Shown in pieces: positions 61,701 through 64,000 of a stretch of DNA of 64,000 bases. Numbering within the stretch: position 1 is the stretch's first letter; the number at the start of each line of letters is the position of its first letter. The notes beneath the pieces were generated by a model, which did no database searches, was not told the origin of the DNA, and saw only the letters and a program-made list of their open reading frames with translations. The DNA comes from Nephromyces sp. MM_2019 (lineage: Eukaryota; Apicomplexa; Aconoidasida; Nephromycida). Where the stretch lies: contig JADHZB010001881.1 of NCBI GenBank assembly GCA_015657535.1, forward strand, positions 2,599 to 66,598, in the 5' to 3' direction. Made by a program: the position numbers and the translations under genes.

Positions 61701-62877
61701 GATTTGTACCATTTTAAGATACTGATTATAATACGTTGATTGAGCTTTTAAATTTTATAGTGCATTATGAATTTATAATACTTATCTTCAATTTGAAATT
61801 GTCATACTCATAGGGGAAATTGAGATAATTCTTAAAAAAAGATCAATTTAAAAAAAACAAAGGCTTTTTGAAAAATGTTTGTATAAATCTCATTCAAGTA
61901 AAGATTGTCGTATGTCAGCGTACAAAATGCCTAATATAATTTTTTGAAAAATGTTTTATAAGTATCATTCAAGTAAAGATCGTAGTCCGGCACACAAAAT
62001 GCATAATATTATATCTACATGTGGTATAGTTTACTACTAGGGCTTATTAAATCAACAAAATTAAAATTCCTGGCGAAAAAGTCCAACCAATCAATCAAAT
62101 TAATTAATGCTGCCTAATTAAATTCAAAACAGTCTATGACCTTAATCATCAAGACTTGAGTGACTTCAAGTATTCCTTATTTCACATAGAAATTTTCTAA
62201 ACTAATTCAAAAGATGCATCACTCATCAATTTTGGGGAGGAAAACTATTTAAAAATTATTAGAAATGCAGGCCCTGATATTAAGGTGATTTTAACCCATT
62301 TGTGTTTGATCATGCTTAAATTATTAGTTTTGGTAAATAGAACTTAACCAAAACCAGCTTTATAAAAGCACTTCTTGCAACAACACTAGTGGGTAGGAAT
62401 ATCTGACAAGGGTAATATTTTGATAAATTTTAAATTATATAATAGAATTATTTTCCACCACCTACCTATTGATACGCAATATTGGCATCTATAGGTAGTT
62501 TATCTACGGTTTTAAGGTTTGAGTGTTAGGCCTAGTTTAATCACCATCAAAGTTTTCTAGTTACTTGATGACAATTATCACAGGCACGAATTCTATGTTT
62601 ATCATGACATGCACATTAATCTTTTAGATAACGTTGCTATAAATAATCTGATAATCAATTTTAAAATTTATAAACTAAATGTATTATGTATAAGAATTAA
62701 TTAATAGGTAATTATTTTTTTCTTCCTGATGACTAGATATAAAAATTCACAAGCTTAAAGTTTTGATAAAGCCTGAGTTTCACAAACTTTGGAAAATCTA
62801 ACTAAAGCATACATTAATATTAATAATTTTAATCAAGTTGAAATTAGTGCAGATCTAATGAATAATTTATTTAGAAA
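58722..62877. other. Gene-free AT-rich region
   Basis: 4.2 kb without a supported gene. Short frames at 59606-59800 and 59791-60036 are basic and Ile/Lys-rich but lack other support. A diverged duplicated segment lies at about 61865-62005. Confidence 0.45.
61865..62005. repeat. Diverged tandem duplication of about 70 bp
   Basis: Two adjacent copies share TTTTTGAAAAATGTTT, CATTCAAGTAAAGAT and ACAAAATGC in the same order, with substitutions and small indels between them. Confidence 0.7.
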
Positions 62878-63728
62878 ATGGTACCATTTGGTTATAATTT
62901 TGAATTTAAGCGACTCCTTCATATTAAGAAGACGCCTAATTCGTATATTAGCATATTGGAATTTCACAAACTGTCTATTGAAGATGAATATAAAGCTTTC
63001 AAGTCAAATAACAATTACAATACTATTTGTAAAAGTTCTTTGTGTAAGTTCTAATTTAGGACCAATAAGTGAGAATAAAATTTACTTTATATCATAAAAT
63101 TTTTAAAGTGATTTAAACTTTACATTTTGTCCCTCTCCCTAAATTTTATTAACCATCAGCCTTAAACACATTTAGTTTGATTAAATATAAAAAACCAAGT
63201 CCGATTAAGTGGTTAAAGACTATTTTGAAACCTTATCATTATAATGATAGCCCAATAAGGCCAATAACTTATCAAAACATTGCTGCTAGTTATTTTATGA
63301 CCAAAATCAGAACTAATTTTAATACAATTGTAGAGCAAGAGCAAGAGCAATGGAAATATTTTCGAGATAATTATTTAGAAAAAATGTACAAAAGTAAAGA
63401 TTATACTGAAAAGGTTCGTAATATAGCTCTTTATTGCCTGACACCGATACAGAATCAGCATATGAAATATTTTTTCACATCTAACTTAGGTTTATGATTT
63501 GTTTCAGTTACTGTTTATATTCAATTAGGCAGCGCTCAAATTTTTAAAGAATTTTTTATTCAAAATACTATTCAGTTTATATGGATGATTGAGTATGCAA
63601 ATAAGTTTTTCCAGAGCTATTTAGATGTGGTTTATGGAGGCAAATTGGATTTGAAAAAGATATTGAATGAAGATAAATATGCTCTTGATGAATTCTTGAA
63701 ACAATCTTGCATGATAATACATAATTAG
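62878..63728 (+). CDS. Putative three-exon gene of unknown function (possibly a decaying family member)
   Basis: Model: exons 62878-63041, 63176-63489 and 63508-63728, in phase, 232 residues, stop TAG. The start is MVPFGYNFEFKRLLHIKK. The middle is charged and helical (IVEQEQEQWKYFRDNYLEKM), and the end is helical (FIWMIEYANKFFQSYLDVVYG, LDEFLKQS). The second intron would be only 18 bases, GTTTATGATTTGTTTCAG. Coding-like sequence also precedes the ATG in another frame (LTKAYININNFNQVEIS) and follows the stop in another frame (63725-63898). This may therefore be a pseudogene with frameshifts, or a gene with more mini-introns. No family recognised. Confidence 0.45.
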
Positions 63729-63898
63729 TTCTTTTTAAACATAGATTAAACAAGTCTCCATTATCTTTACAAATAAATTTTACAATTGTAACATCTCATG
63801 TACCAAATTTAGTACAAAATACAAACCCTGACGAACCTGAAGCCGGTCCTAAATTTAAAAAGGGTAATTTCCTAAAATCTGTTATAAAAATTATGTGA
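63725..63898 (+). pseudogene. Protein-like open frame downstream of, and out of frame with, the 62.9-kb gene
   Basis: 58 codons, beginning LVLFKHRLNKSPLSLQINF, passing through PDEPEAGPKFKKGN and ending SVIKIM then TGA. Its composition is protein-like. It could be the true C-terminus of the preceding gene, reached through a 20-base GC-AG intron (63709-63728) or shifted by an indel. Confidence 0.35.
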
Positions 63899-64000
63899 AA
63901 TCCGTTGTGTTTACAACAACAAATACAATATGATTTTAAAGAATCATAGAATTACTTGTATTTTGATTTGAAACAGACGACATAAAATTTTGTTTGCAAA

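Overview
The window is eukaryotic nuclear DNA. It has spliced genes, pol III-type tRNA genes and no operons or Shine-Dalgarno-led genes. It is AT-rich, with a RIO1 kinase, a Patched/NPC1-type protein, a PHD-finger protein, a spliced bL12 ribosomal protein, and lineage-expanded BT1-type (folate/biopterin) and ENT-type (nucleoside) transporters. This combination suggests an apicomplexan parasite, possibly a piroplasm or relative. That placement is inference from gene content only.

There are two compartments. Bases 1 to about 36,450 hold intron-rich core genes in DNA saturated with (CA/GT)n and (TA)n microsatellites. From left to right: a Patched-like gene (minus strand, 15 exons resolved, 344-15847, continuing past the left edge); three tRNA-Asn(GUU) genes lying inside its 4.3 kb third intron; a PHD-finger gene (minus, 7 exons, 18037-20784); an unrecognised small basic protein (plus, 6 exons, 22256-24883); RIO1 kinase (plus, 27625-30045); and a probably mitochondrial bL12 (minus, 8 exons, 30643-34284). 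I rebuilt exon chains by requiring GT/AG borders, matching intron phases and continuity of the protein family. Exons also carry ACACAC tracts, read as Thr-His. Several introns start with GTGTGT.

From about 36.5 kb to the end the texture changes. There are no long CA/GT tracts, and most genes are single-exon members of multigene families: three BT1-type transporters (36925-38544 plus, 39196-40734 minus, 42566-44209 minus), an ENT-type transporter (48422-49795 plus), and an unrecognised protein with VWA-like strand/helix patterns and a GPI-signal-like C-terminus (57046-58721 plus). There are also small or broken genes at 52788-53170 and 62878-63898. Long AT-rich stretches between them hold no supported gene. 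This half looks like an accessory or lineage-specific block.

Functionally the core half covers sterol/lipid transport (Patched-like), ribosome biogenesis (RIO1), mitochondrial translation (bL12), chromatin reading (PHD) and asparagine decoding (tRNA-Asn). The accessory half is mainly small-molecule import (pteridine/folate-like and nucleoside-like) plus a candidate surface protein.
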